This document shows, one piece after another, positions 7,640-15,543 of a DNA stretch of 26,092 nt. The notes under the pieces were generated by a model, which saw only the letters and a list, made by a program, of their open reading frames with translations, searched no databases and was not told where the DNA came from. Position 1 is the stretch's first letter, and every line of letters begins with the position of its first letter. The translations under genes were made by a program, and so were the position numbers. The DNA is from an uncultured Eubacteriales bacterium (GTDB lineage: Bacteria; Bacillota; Clostridia; Lachnospirales; CAG-274). The stretch is from the NCBI GenBank assembly GCA_902497185.1, contig CABVEG010000002.1:1-26092 (forward strand), written 5' to 3'.

Positions 7640-8866
7640 ATGAATTTTAAAATGATATATGTTATAAATTTAATTAGTCTTTTTTTAGTTTTGGCTTTTT
7701 GTGCTCTTTATTATGGAATGTTTGCAGATAATTCCTTTGCAGGCTACATAGATGATATAATTCCTCTTATTTTGGGAGTTGTTGGCTTATATGCTATGTT
7801 TAAGGGAAATATGTCAAAATTTGATATGGAGTTGTTTTGGTGGATAGCAGCTATATGTGTTATTGGAATTATATCAAATTTGGCTAACGATATTGTTAGT
7901 AATTACAGCTATGTTGTTAATGATATGTTTAGCTTTTTAAAAATGTTTTTGTCCTATTGGGGTGTAAGAGCTCTTTTTAATGGTAAAGAAAACAGAATAA
8001 ATAATTTCCTTTCAGGCATTTCCGTAATTGCAAAAATTTTTATAATAGTTATTTTTATATTCGGATTGTTAAATTTGCTTGGTTTTGTTGAAATGTATGA
8101 CGAAATTCGCTTTGGAATAAAGAACTATTACTTTATAATGGGAAATGCTTCTCAGTTTGGTGTAATAACAGGTGTGGCACTTGCTTTAATCATATTATCA
8201 GGAAAATCAAATATAATTTATGAAATAATGGCATGTACTGTACTTATAATGACGGCTAAGGGAATGTCACTTATTATTTTAAGTGTTTATGTTGTGCTTA
8301 ATTTATTTGGCGGAAGAAAAATAAAGCTGTGGCATTTCCTATTGTTAGGTATAGTGTTAATTTTTGTATTAAACTATCAGCTTACTAATTATCTTCTTGA
8401 TGAAAGCGCACCAAGAGCACTGCTCCTACGCTATGGCTTAAAAACTGCTGTAGATTATTTCCCTTTGGGAGCAGGCTTTGCTGCATTTGGTTCCAATATG
8501 GCTGCCGTTCACTATTCACCATTGTATGTAAGATATGGTTTCAGAACAAATTCGGCTCTTACTACTTTGGATAAGAATGAAATGGGAACAGCGTTAAATG
8601 ATGCTTATTTAGGAATGTCTTTGGGACAGTTTGGAATACTTGGAACAATATGTTTATTTGTTGTTTTTACAAAAATAGGTCAAAAATTAGTTAAATCAAA
8701 TTATGAAAACAAAAAAGCTCATAATATATGTATTGCCTGCTTTATCTGCTTTTGCGGAATGGCAATTATGGCCGGTTCAATAAAGGGCAGCTGCGGACAG
8801 CTTATATTAGCGGTATTGGCAATTTATTTTTCTATTTGCGAAAAAGAACAGGAAACTCAAAATTAA
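7640..8866 (+). CDS. Wzy-like polysaccharide polymerase / O-antigen ligase family membrane protein
   Basis: The 408-residue polytopic membrane protein has about ten to twelve hydrophobic segments, starting at residues 4-24, and a large external loop (about 255-325, from LDESAPRALLLRYG to ALNDAYLGMSLGQFG) before the last helices. This layout and the loop with R-x-x-L-x-x-x-G are typical of Wzy polymerases and WaaL-type ligases. They join repeat units on the outer face of the membrane, using undecaprenyl-PP-linked substrates. The sequence is poorly conserved in this family, so the call rests on topology and position between transferase genes and the Wzx gene. GAGGGA 6 nt before the ATG supports the start, which lies 1 bp after the previous stop. 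In a Gram-positive cell polymerase is more likely than ligase. No other polymerase candidate is in the cluster. Confidence 0.78.
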   Translation: MNFKMIYVINLISLFLVLAFCALYYGMFADNSFAGYIDDIIPLILGVVGLYAMFKGNMSKFDMELFWWIAAICVIGIISNLANDIVSNYSYVVNDMFSFLKMFLSYWGVRALFNGKENRINNFLSGISVIAKIFIIVIFIFGLLNLLGFVEMYDEIRFGIKNYYFIMGNASQFGVITGVALALIILSGKSNIIYEIMACTVLIMTAKGMSLIILSVYVVLNLFGGRKIKLWHFLLLGIVLIFVLNYQLTNYLLDESAPRALLLRYGLKTAVDYFPLGAGFAAFGSNMAAVHYSPLYVRYGFRTNSALTTLDKNEMGTALNDAYLGMSLGQFGILGTICLFVVFTKIGQKLVKSNYENKKAHNICIACFICFCGMAIMAGSIKGSCGQLILAVLAIYFSICEKEQETQN

Positions 8867-8923
8867 GCTGATTAATATACGGCAATTAAAATATAAAAAC
8901 TGCTGATAGGAGATTTCTGCAAT

Positions 8924-9907
8924 ATGAAAGAATATTATTTTATTAATAGCAACAATGGTCCTTTTATGGGAAAGAGTGATTTTGAAAATATTGATGATGA
9001 ACTTGGTGCTCACCTTATTTGCGGACGTTATAATATTAAAAATAAAATTTTGAGGAAATTTAACAAAATTCATACAAGCATAAATCTGAATGAAAAATTT
9101 AAAATTCCTTTTAAGTCCATATGGAAAAAGTGGGATAATTTTGAAAAATTAGCAGGAAAAAATTCCGTATTTATATTTACCGACAGTTCCATAAGAAGAA
9201 TGGAATTTAAAGATTTAAAAAAATTGCAGGAAAAGGGCTCAAGCATATATTTGGTTTTTCTTAATACAGCAGTACGTCCGGGTGCCAAATACGGAGCTAA
9301 AATGGCACAAAAAATAAAGTTCTCAAAAATATATACAATTGATTCATCTGATGCCAAAACTTATAAATGGGAATATACTAATCAGGTATACTTTGCAGAT
9401 AAAATAAATAAGTCAGTAAAAGAATGTAAGAATGATGAAGAATTTGACTTATTTTTTGTAGGTATGGCAAAGGACAGACTTAATGTTTTGCATGATGTTT
9501 GGCAGAAATTCAGAAAATTCAGATTGAAATTTTTTATTACTGATGTAGATTCAAATGCTCAAATTAAAGACAGCAATATAATTTACAATAAGCGTATAAG
9601 CTATAAGGAAGTTATAAAATATATAGAAAAAAGTAATTGTATTCTTGAGGTTGTTCAGGGAGTACAGCACGGTTTAACATATCGTATATATGAAGCTCTT
9701 TGTTATAATAAGAAATTACTTACTAATAATGAGGCAGTTTTAAAATTACCTTATTATTCCGAGAAATATATTCAATATTTTAAAAATGTCGAAGATATTA
9801 ATATTGATTTTGTTCTTGAGAGAACCTGTGTGGATTATCATTATAATGATGAGTATTCTCCAAGACATTTAGTGGATAGAATTAAACACAATGAAGGGGA
9901 TTTGTAG
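8924..9907 (+). CDS. Putative GT-B glycosyltransferase (CgeB-like/LPS-biosynthesis type)
   Basis: The 327-residue soluble protein is a likely glycosyltransferase of unassigned family. The N-terminal half gives alternating strands and helices, with few recognisable motifs. The C-terminal half has DLFFVGMAKDRL (about residues 175-186), a typical strand-loop of the nucleotide-binding domain. It also has QGVQHGLTYRIYEAL (245-259), resembling the Q-x-G-L-T-x-R-x-x-E-A-L segment near the C terminus of many capsule transferases; Glu257 would contact the donor ribose. YNKKLLTNN follows, as in that group. TAGGAGA lies about 10 nt before the ATG. The gene is very AT-rich and Lys-rich compared with the rml genes. 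Donor and acceptor are unknown. An uncharacterised sugar-modifying role cannot be excluded. Confidence 0.65.
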   Translation: MKEYYFINSNNGPFMGKSDFENIDDELGAHLICGRYNIKNKILRKFNKIHTSINLNEKFKIPFKSIWKKWDNFEKLAGKNSVFIFTDSSIRRMEFKDLKKLQEKGSSIYLVFLNTAVRPGAKYGAKMAQKIKFSKIYTIDSSDAKTYKWEYTNQVYFADKINKSVKECKNDEEFDLFFVGMAKDRLNVLHDVWQKFRKFRLKFFITDVDSNAQIKDSNIIYNKRISYKEVIKYIEKSNCILEVVQGVQHGLTYRIYEALCYNKKLLTNNEAVLKLPYYSEKYIQYFKNVEDINIDFVLERTCVDYHYNDEYSPRHLVDRIKHNEGDL

Positions 9908-9915
9908 TAAAAGCA

Positions 9916-9951
9916 ACAAAAATGTTTTTTATATAACATATTTGTGTTTTT
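9916..9951 (+). terminator. Weak AT-rich hairpin followed by a short T run
   Basis: Positions 9916-9926 pair with 9935-9945 (ten of eleven positions) around an 8-nt loop, then GTTTTT follows. The stem is nearly all A-T, so it would terminate poorly. It may mark partial attenuation between the two glycosyltransferase genes rather than the end of the operon. Confidence 0.3.
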
Positions 9952-9959
9952 AGGCTTAT

Positions 9960-9993
9960 TCATCTGGTAAATCAATATTAAATTTTCAGATGA
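9960..9993 (+). repeat. 7-bp inverted repeat just before the GT2 ribosome binding site
   Basis: TCATCTG (9960-9966) and CAGATGA (9987-9993) are perfect complements separated by 20 nt. The second arm ends 8 nt before GGAGG (10002-10006). It might fold in the messenger and affect translation of the following gene; a chance repeat is possible. Confidence 0.3.
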
Positions 9994-10014
9994 TTTTAAT
10001 TGGAGGATATGGCA

Positions 10015-10863
10015 GTGAAAATATTGGCCGGCATTGTTTTATATAATCCTGAAATAGAAAGACTTAAGGAAAATATTGATGGGATTTGTGAACAGGTTGA
10101 TGGAATTGTTTTAATAGATAATGGTTCAGAAAATTTGAATATTGTTTTAAATAATATATGTGATTATAAAAATATTGAAATAATAAAAAATGCTGAAAAT
10201 CTTGGTATTGCAGCAGCATTGAGAAAAATTATGGATTATGCCATAAAAAAGGAGTATGATTGGGTAATAACACTGGATCAGGATTCTGTATGCGAAAAAG
10301 GATTAATTATGGCATACAGTGAATATTTTGAAATGGAATCTGTAGGTATGCTGACCTGTAACATTATTGACAGAAATATTAGCATAGAAAGAGGATTTGA
10401 GGATAATCAAAAATATAGGGAAGTAAAAATGTGTATTACATCTGCTGCCTGTATGAATGTTAAGACATATCAGAATTGTGATGGCTTTGATGATAAAATG
10501 TTTATTGATGGTGTCGATTTTGATATTTGTTTTAATTTGAAAAAATACGGATATAAAATCATAAAAATTAATTATGACGGTATTTTGCATGAAATAGGCA
10601 GAGGTAAGGATATTAAAATTTTAGGTAAATGTTTCAGAATATATAATCATTCTCCGTGGAGAAATTATTATATGACGAGAAATGCCATATATTTGTTAAA
10701 AAAGTATCCGGATGAACTTTCCGTATTTGAATTTATAAAAAAAGAAATTATTACGGAAATTCTTATACTTGTATATGAAAAAATGAGCATCCGAAAACTT
10801 ATTAACAGATGGAAGGGAATAATAGCAGGTATTAAGCTGCAAAAGGAAGTTATTAAAAAATGA
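10015..10863 (+). CDS. GT2 family glycosyltransferase, rhamnosyltransferase-like (RfbF/WbbL type)
   Basis: The 282-residue GT-A enzyme opens with ILAGIVLYNPE, the typical first strand of RfbF-like rhamnosyltransferases. VDGIVLIDNGSEN follows, then NLGIAAALRK and the donor/metal motif TLDQDSV (Asp88-x-Asp90). The start chosen is GTG 10015, which has GGAGG ending 8 nt upstream and gives VKILAGIVLYNP. ATG 10009 lies only 2 nt from that site, and TTG 10000 lies before it. No membrane helix was seen. The stop overlaps the next start in an ATGA arrangement, implying translational coupling with the flippase. With dTDP-rhamnose made by the downstream operon, rhamnose is the likely donor, but this rests on family resemblance only. 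Confidence 0.82.
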   Translation: MKILAGIVLYNPEIERLKENIDGICEQVDGIVLIDNGSENLNIVLNNICDYKNIEIIKNAENLGIAAALRKIMDYAIKKEYDWVITLDQDSVCEKGLIMAYSEYFEMESVGMLTCNIIDRNISIERGFEDNQKYREVKMCITSAACMNVKTYQNCDGFDDKMFIDGVDFDICFNLKKYGYKIIKINYDGILHEIGRGKDIKILGKCFRIYNHSPWRNYYMTRNAIYLLKKYPDELSVFEFIKKEIITEILILVYEKMSIRKLINRWKGIIAGIKLQKEVIKK

Positions 10864-12263
10864 CCAAAGAAGGAACAGACAGATTAAAAAAAGGAATAAT
10901 ACTTTTATTTATTGCAAATTTAATAAATTTGGTAATAAGTCTTATCAATGGTTTTGTTTTGCCTAAATATCTGCCAATAGAAACTTATGCCAATATAAAA
11001 ATATATAATCTTTATGCAAGCTATATAGGTGTTCTTGCTCTGGGGTATTCTGATGGCATATATCTTAAATATGGCGGCTATAACATAAATGATATATCTG
11101 AAAGAGAGTTAAACATTGGTAAGTCAAACATAATTGTATTTCAGTTCTTGATTTCTTTAATGTTTGTTGCTTTTGCTTTTGTTATTAAGGATTTTGTGTT
11201 ACTTTTGACAACAATAAGTGTTGTTCCCGTGAATACGGTTGCTTTATATAAAAACATATTTCAGGCAACGGGAGAGTTTAAAACCTATAGCAGAATTATG
11301 AATTATACGTCAATATTTACTTTTATAGGTACTATGACTCTGCTGTTTTGTGTAAAAACTTATAATCCCTATTATTATATTGGAATAATGATTTTTGTTA
11401 CATACGTTGTATGGGCAATTATGGAATATAAGCTTAAAAGTGTATATCACAAAAAAAGTAAATTTATATTATCCGTAAAACAGTTGTTTGAAAATATCAG
11501 ATCAGGAATTGTTTTGATGTTAGGCAATTTTTCATCTATTATGATGACAAGTGTTGACAGATGGTTTGTAAAATTTTTATTAACCAAAGCGGATTTTGCA
11601 TATTATTCATTTGTTGTAAGTACTGAAACATTGGTTACTGTATTTATTAACCCCATAGTTACAACTATGTATAATTACATTTGTGTAATCAATGATTATA
11701 AAGCTGTTAATCGTATTAAAAAAATGTGTATTATATTTGCAATTTTCCTTATATCCGGAGCCTTTCCGATAAAATTTATATTGGAGGTTTATTTAACAAA
11801 ATTTATTAAAGCTAATTATGTTTTGTTTATACTGTTTGCATCCGAGATATTTTTTATGATAATTAAGGGAATTTATGTAAATATATATAAAGCAAGAAAA
11901 CAACAGGATCGATATTTTAAACAGCTTGTTATTGTTATTATTATAGGCTGTATTTTTAATACAATATTTTATGCTTTATTGAAATCAAATGAAGGAATTG
12001 CCTTTGGTACATTATTATCAGTTTTCTGTTGGTATATTATGTGCTGTATATCTGTAGATGAAATAAAACCTGATTTTAGTGAAATTATTACTTTGCTTAT
12101 TTGCATACCTTCATTTATATTAAGCGGATTTTTCCTTCCGGCAGTTTTGGGATTTATTTTATATATTTCAATTATGGTAATTGTTTGTCTGTTGTTTATG
12201 AGATCAGAGTTTTGTATGCTGTTAAATATGGGAATTGGTATTATAAGAAAAAGATTTTCATAA
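10860..12263 (+). CDS. Wzx-like polysaccharide flippase (MOP superfamily)
   Basis: The 467-residue integral membrane protein has about twelve to fourteen hydrophobic helices. It starts with GIILLFIANLINLVISLING (about residues 12-31), a characteristic N-terminal helix of Wzx/RfbX and related oligosaccharide flippases. PKYLP follows, where the family often has L-x-P. It would move undecaprenyl-PP-linked repeat units from the inner to the outer leaflet, ready for the Wzy-like protein. An internal motif, MMTSVDRWFVKFLL (about 224-237), matches the D-R segment conserved in many members. The ATG overlaps the previous stop (ATGA), so it depends on re-initiation or on an internal site in the preceding gene's AAGGAAG. 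It is the only flippase candidate in the window. Substrate specificity cannot be read from sequence. Confidence 0.85.
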   Translation: MTKEGTDRLKKGIILLFIANLINLVISLINGFVLPKYLPIETYANIKIYNLYASYIGVLALGYSDGIYLKYGGYNINDISERELNIGKSNIIVFQFLISLMFVAFAFVIKDFVLLLTTISVVPVNTVALYKNIFQATGEFKTYSRIMNYTSIFTFIGTMTLLFCVKTYNPYYYIGIMIFVTYVVWAIMEYKLKSVYHKKSKFILSVKQLFENIRSGIVLMLGNFSSIMMTSVDRWFVKFLLTKADFAYYSFVVSTETLVTVFINPIVTTMYNYICVINDYKAVNRIKKMCIIFAIFLISGAFPIKFILEVYLTKFIKANYVLFILFASEIFFMIIKGIYVNIYKARKQQDRYFKQLVIVIIIGCIFNTIFYALLKSNEGIAFGTLLSVFCWYIMCCISVDEIKPDFSEIITLLICIPSFILSGFFLPAVLGFILYISIMVIVCLLFMRSEFCMLLNMGIGIIRKRFS

Positions 12264-12296
12264 GGATGAGGACAATTTGAAAAAGGAGAGCTCAAT

Positions 12297-13478
12297 ATGA
12301 CTGAAATACAAAATACTTTTATTAATATTTTGAAGTCCTATATATGGGATGAAACAATTGTTTTGCCTTACGATACGGACTTTAGTGAGCTTTTTAATCT
12401 TTCAAAAATTCACGAGGTAACAGGTATTGTTGCTGCCGTAGGGAGAAAATGCGGTTACCTCGTGCCTGCTGATATTATAAAAAAGTTTGATGCCTCTCTT
12501 GTAGCCTCTGTTTTTTATTCTGCTGATTGTGACAGTGTTTATGCTGAGGTTTCATCTGCTCTGGCTGAAAAATCAATTAAAAATATTGCCGTTAAAGGTC
12601 CCGTTATTAAAAGATATTATCCCGATCCCGATTTAAGAACAATGGGTGATATTGATTTGGTGATACATAAGGATGATATGGCAAATGCAAGAAAAGTTGT
12701 GGAAAGTCTTGGGTTTGAAATTGAAGAATGTGGAGTAGATGAATATAAATATATTAGGAATAAATCCTGTGTTGAGCTTCACGAAGATTTAACTTCAAAG
12801 GATTTTGGAAACAATGTGGATTATAAAGAGGAAATGCAGAAAATTTTTGATAATATTAAAAATCCCGATGAGTTTTCTCAGGAATTAACTGATGAATTTC
12901 ATTTGGTTTATATGATACTTCATATTGCATCTCATCTTGTGGGTCGTGGCTGTGGAGTAAGGCAGTTGATGGATATAGCACTGCTTTTGAAAAAAACTGA
13001 TATTGATATGGATATTGTTTGGCGAGAGCTTGAAAGCTTAAAACTTACAAGGCTTGCACATAATATTTTTTATTTGTGTAATGTGTGGTTTGGGGTTAAA
13101 TGTGATGAGTATGTTGCTGATAGTAAGCTATATGAAACTCTGTCTGACTATATAATTCTTGGTGGTGTTTTCGGTGACGGTGAGGACAGAGAAAATAACG
13201 GTACATTAAGAGAAAGCTATAGAAAGAGCACCCTTGGCTTTTTGTTTGCAAGAGCTTTTCCGCCAATAGCGTATATGCGTGCAAGTATTGGTTGGTTTAG
13301 AGAAAAGCCTGCATTTTTGCTGCCAATAGCATGGGTATACAGATGGATAAGATCATATACTGACCATTCATCCAAAATTAATGAGTATCTGAAAAAGGCT
13401 GTGGTAACAGGTGATGAAACTACGGCTAAGGAACTTGAAATGCTCAGGGAGCTAGGCTTTTATGAGAATAAGAAGTAG
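12297..13478 (+). CDS. Nucleotidyltransferase-fold family protein (NTP_transf_5, PF14907)
   Basis: The 393-residue protein contains the nucleotidyltransferase-fold signature K-G-P-V-I-K-R-Y-Y-P (from Lys100), followed by GDIDLVI (Gly117-Asp118-Ile-Asp120), the paired acidic residues that bind metal in this superfamily. IAVKGP and the LHIASHLVGRG segment are typical of PF14907. Members are common in surface-polysaccharide and some peptide-modification clusters, but their reaction has not been settled. A helical, mostly soluble C-terminal region with a hydrophobic patch near 320-345 (FLFARAFPPIAYMRAS, PAFLLPIAWVYRW) suggests membrane contact. AAGGAGAG upstream of the ATG supports the start. It is the last gene before a terminator, whose stem begins inside its stop codon. 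Nucleotide transfer to a sugar, lipid or protein acceptor is possible. Confidence 0.78.
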   Translation: MTEIQNTFINILKSYIWDETIVLPYDTDFSELFNLSKIHEVTGIVAAVGRKCGYLVPADIIKKFDASLVASVFYSADCDSVYAEVSSALAEKSIKNIAVKGPVIKRYYPDPDLRTMGDIDLVIHKDDMANARKVVESLGFEIEECGVDEYKYIRNKSCVELHEDLTSKDFGNNVDYKEEMQKIFDNIKNPDEFSQELTDEFHLVYMILHIASHLVGRGCGVRQLMDIALLLKKTDIDMDIVWRELESLKLTRLAHNIFYLCNVWFGVKCDEYVADSKLYETLSDYIILGGVFGDGEDRENNGTLRESYRKSTLGFLFARAFPPIAYMRASIGWFREKPAFLLPIAWVYRWIRSYTDHSSKINEYLKKAVVTGDETTAKELEMLRELGFYENKK

Positions 13479-13510
13479 GGCTTGTTTGTTTTATAAACAG
13501 CCCTTATTTT
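13477..13510 (+). terminator. Rho-independent terminator of the twelve-gene polysaccharide operon
   Basis: AGGGCT (13477-13482) plus GTTT pairs with AAAC plus AGCCCT (ending 13504) with a single-T bulge, then TATTTT. The stem starts within the stop codon of the nucleotidyltransferase-fold gene. Confidence 0.75.
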
Positions 13511-13530
13511 GGTATTATTATAAAAAAAAC

Positions 13531-13558
13531 TTGATAGTTTGCTGAATTGTGTTATAAT
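13531..13558 (+). promoter_or_regulatory. Predicted sigma-A promoter of the rml operon
   Basis: TTGATA (13531-13536) and a perfect TATAAT (13553-13558) are 16 bp apart. The -10 is preceded by TG at 13550-13551, the extended -10 motif. It lies between the upstream terminator and rmlA, giving the rhamnose genes an independent start. Confidence 0.82.
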
Positions 13559-13632
13559 GATATTTGTAATAAATATTGTTAAAAATGAAATAACATTATT
13601 GTAATATATAATTTGTGAAAGGAAATTTAAAA

Positions 13633-14511
13633 ATGAAAGGTATTATTTTGGCAGGCGGCAGCGGAACAAGGCTTTATCCGCTTACAATGGTTACATCAAA
13701 ACAGCTTTTGCCGGTTTATGATAAACCTATGATATATTATCCTTTGTCAACCCTTATGTTGGCAGGAATAAAAGATATACTTATTATTTCAACACCAACG
13801 GATTTGCCTAATTTTGAAAGACTTTTAGGTGATGGTTCAAATTTTGGCATTAATTTAAGCTATAAGGTGCAGCCCAGTCCTGACGGACTTGCTCAGGCAT
13901 TTTTACTGGGTGAGGAATTTATTGGAGATGACAGCTGCGCTATGGTTTTAGGCGACAATATATTCTATGGCAATGGTTTTGGCAGACTTTTAAAGGCTGC
14001 TTCAGCAAAGGAAAATGGCGCAACGGTTTTCGGATACTATGTTGAAGACCCTGAAAGATTTGGTATAGTTGAGTTTGATAAGGATGGAAGGGCAGTTTCT
14101 CTTGAAGAAAAACCTCAAAATCCTAAGTCAAATTATGCTGTAACAGGACTTTATTTTTATGATAAAACTGTTGTTGAAAAGGCTAAAAATGTTAAGCCCT
14201 CTGCAAGAGGCGAGCTTGAAATAACTGACCTTAATAAAATGTATCTTGAAGAGGGTACACTTGATGTTGTTACTTTGGGTCGTGGCTTTGCTTGGCTTGA
14301 TACAGGAACTGTTGATGCCCTTAACGAGGCTGCTGAATTTGTTAAAGTAATTGAGGACAGGCAGGGTATTATGATTTCTGCCATTGAGGAGATTGCTTAT
14401 AGAAACGGTTGGATAGATAAGGATAAACTTATGGAATCAGCTGAGTTTTACGGCAAATCCGCTTATGGAAAGCATCTTATGAAGGTTGCTGAAGGAAAGT
14501 ATTTATATTAA
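13633..14511 (+). CDS. rmlA: Glucose-1-phosphate thymidylyltransferase
   Basis: RmlA joins dTTP and glucose-1-phosphate to give dTDP-glucose, the first step of dTDP-L-rhamnose synthesis in the cytoplasm. The 292-residue protein has the full family length. It begins MKGIILAGGSGTRLYPLT, the GTP/dTTP-binding loop with G-G-S-G-T-R, followed by SKQLLPVYDKPMIYYPLS and LGDNIFYG (metal-binding Asp). EEKPQNPKSNYAVTGLYFYD and RGFAWLDTGT complete the pattern. The start is ATG 13633, with AAAGGAAA about 9 nt upstream; an in-frame GTG at 13615 would add six residues and is less likely. First gene of the rmlA-B-D-C unit; the ribosome binding site for rmlB lies just after its stop. Assignment is firm. Confidence 0.97.
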   Translation: MKGIILAGGSGTRLYPLTMVTSKQLLPVYDKPMIYYPLSTLMLAGIKDILIISTPTDLPNFERLLGDGSNFGINLSYKVQPSPDGLAQAFLLGEEFIGDDSCAMVLGDNIFYGNGFGRLLKAASAKENGATVFGYYVEDPERFGIVEFDKDGRAVSLEEKPQNPKSNYAVTGLYFYDKTVVEKAKNVKPSARGELEITDLNKMYLEEGTLDVVTLGRGFAWLDTGTVDALNEAAEFVKVIEDRQGIMISAIEEIAYRNGWIDKDKLMESAEFYGKSAYGKHLMKVAEGKYLY

Positions 14512-14522
14512 GGAGAAATTTT

Positions 14523-15542
14523 ATGACAATTATTGTTACCGGTGGTGCCGGCTTTATAGGAAGTAACTTTGTATTTCATATGTTAAACAAGTACCCAAGC
14601 TACAGAATTGTTTGTCTTGACAAACTTACTTATGCGGGTAATTTATCAACTCTTGAGCCTGTTATGGATAATCCAAATTTCAGATTTGTAAAGGCTGATA
14701 TATGTGACAGGGAGGCTGTTTATAAACTTTTTGAGGAAGAAAAGCCTGACATTGTTGTAAACTTTGCGGCAGAAAGTCACGTTGACCGCTCTATTGAAAA
14801 TCCTTCAATATTCCTTGAAACCAATATTATGGGTACTCAGGTTATGATGGATGCTTGTAGAAAGTATGGAATTACCCGTTATCATCAGGTGTCTACCGAT
14901 GAGGTTTATGGCGATTTGCCTCTTGACAGACCTGATTTGTTTTTTACAGAGGAAACACCTATTCATACATCAAGTCCTTACAGTTCTTCAAAGGCAGGCG
15001 CAGATCTTCTTGTACTTGCTTATTACAGAACTTACGGACTTCCTGTTACTATTTCAAGATGTTCAAATAACTATGGTCCATATCATTTCCCGGAGAAACT
15101 TATTCCTTTAATGATTGCTAATGCACTTAATGATAAACCTCTCCCCGTATATGGTACCGGCGAAAATGTAAGAGATTGGCTTTATGTTGAGGACCACTGC
15201 AAGGCTATTGACTTAATTATCCACAATGGCAGAGTTGGTGAGGTTTATAATATCGGTGGTCACAATGAAATGGCTAACATTGACATTGTTAAAATAATTT
15301 GTAAGGAATTAAATAAGCCTGAAAGCCTTATTACTTATGTTACAGACAGAAAGGGTCACGATATGAGATATGCCATTGATCCAACTAAAATTCATAATGA
15401 GCTTGGCTGGCTGCCTGAAACTAAGTTTGCTGACGGTATTAAGAAAACTATTAAGTGGTATCTTGATAATAAGGAATGGTGGGAAAACATCATAAGCGGT
15501 GAATATCAGGACTACTACAGGAAAATGTATGAGGGCAGATAA
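14523..15542 (+). CDS. rmlB: dTDP-glucose 4,6-dehydratase
   Basis: RmlB oxidises C4 of dTDP-glucose and removes water across C5-C6, giving dTDP-4-keto-6-deoxyglucose with bound NAD+. The 339-residue protein is a full-length extended short-chain dehydrogenase. TGGAGFIGS near residue 6 is the dinucleotide-binding loop, NFAAESHVDRSI is the family's conserved strand, and STDEVYGD carries the catalytic Asp-Glu pair. Tyr153-x-x-x-Lys157 (YSSSK) is the active-site pair. RCSNNYGPYHFPEKLIPLMI and GTGENVRDWLYVEDHC are diagnostic of RmlB rather than of other epimerases. AAGGAGA precedes the ATG. The stop is 1 bp before the start of rmlD. Confidence 0.97.
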   Translation: MTIIVTGGAGFIGSNFVFHMLNKYPSYRIVCLDKLTYAGNLSTLEPVMDNPNFRFVKADICDREAVYKLFEEEKPDIVVNFAAESHVDRSIENPSIFLETNIMGTQVMMDACRKYGITRYHQVSTDEVYGDLPLDRPDLFFTEETPIHTSSPYSSSKAGADLLVLAYYRTYGLPVTISRCSNNYGPYHFPEKLIPLMIANALNDKPLPVYGTGENVRDWLYVEDHCKAIDLIIHNGRVGEVYNIGGHNEMANIDIVKIICKELNKPESLITYVTDRKGHDMRYAIDPTKIHNELGWLPETKFADGIKKTIKWYLDNKEWWENIISGEYQDYYRKMYEGR

Positions 15543-15543
15543 T

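Noticed and set aside
10000..10011. TTG 10000 or ATG 10009 as start of the GT2 gene
   Set aside because: The GGAGG at 10002-10006 overlaps or nearly touches them; GTG 10015 is correctly spaced and gives the family's usual first residues.
11969..12295. Minus-strand open frame of 108 codons
   Set aside because: It is antisense to the flippase C terminus, and its sequence resembles no known protein.
15499..15501. ATG 15499 as start of rmlD
   Set aside because: It would overlap rmlB by 44 bp; ATG 15544 has a ribosome site and starts directly at the nucleotide-binding strand.
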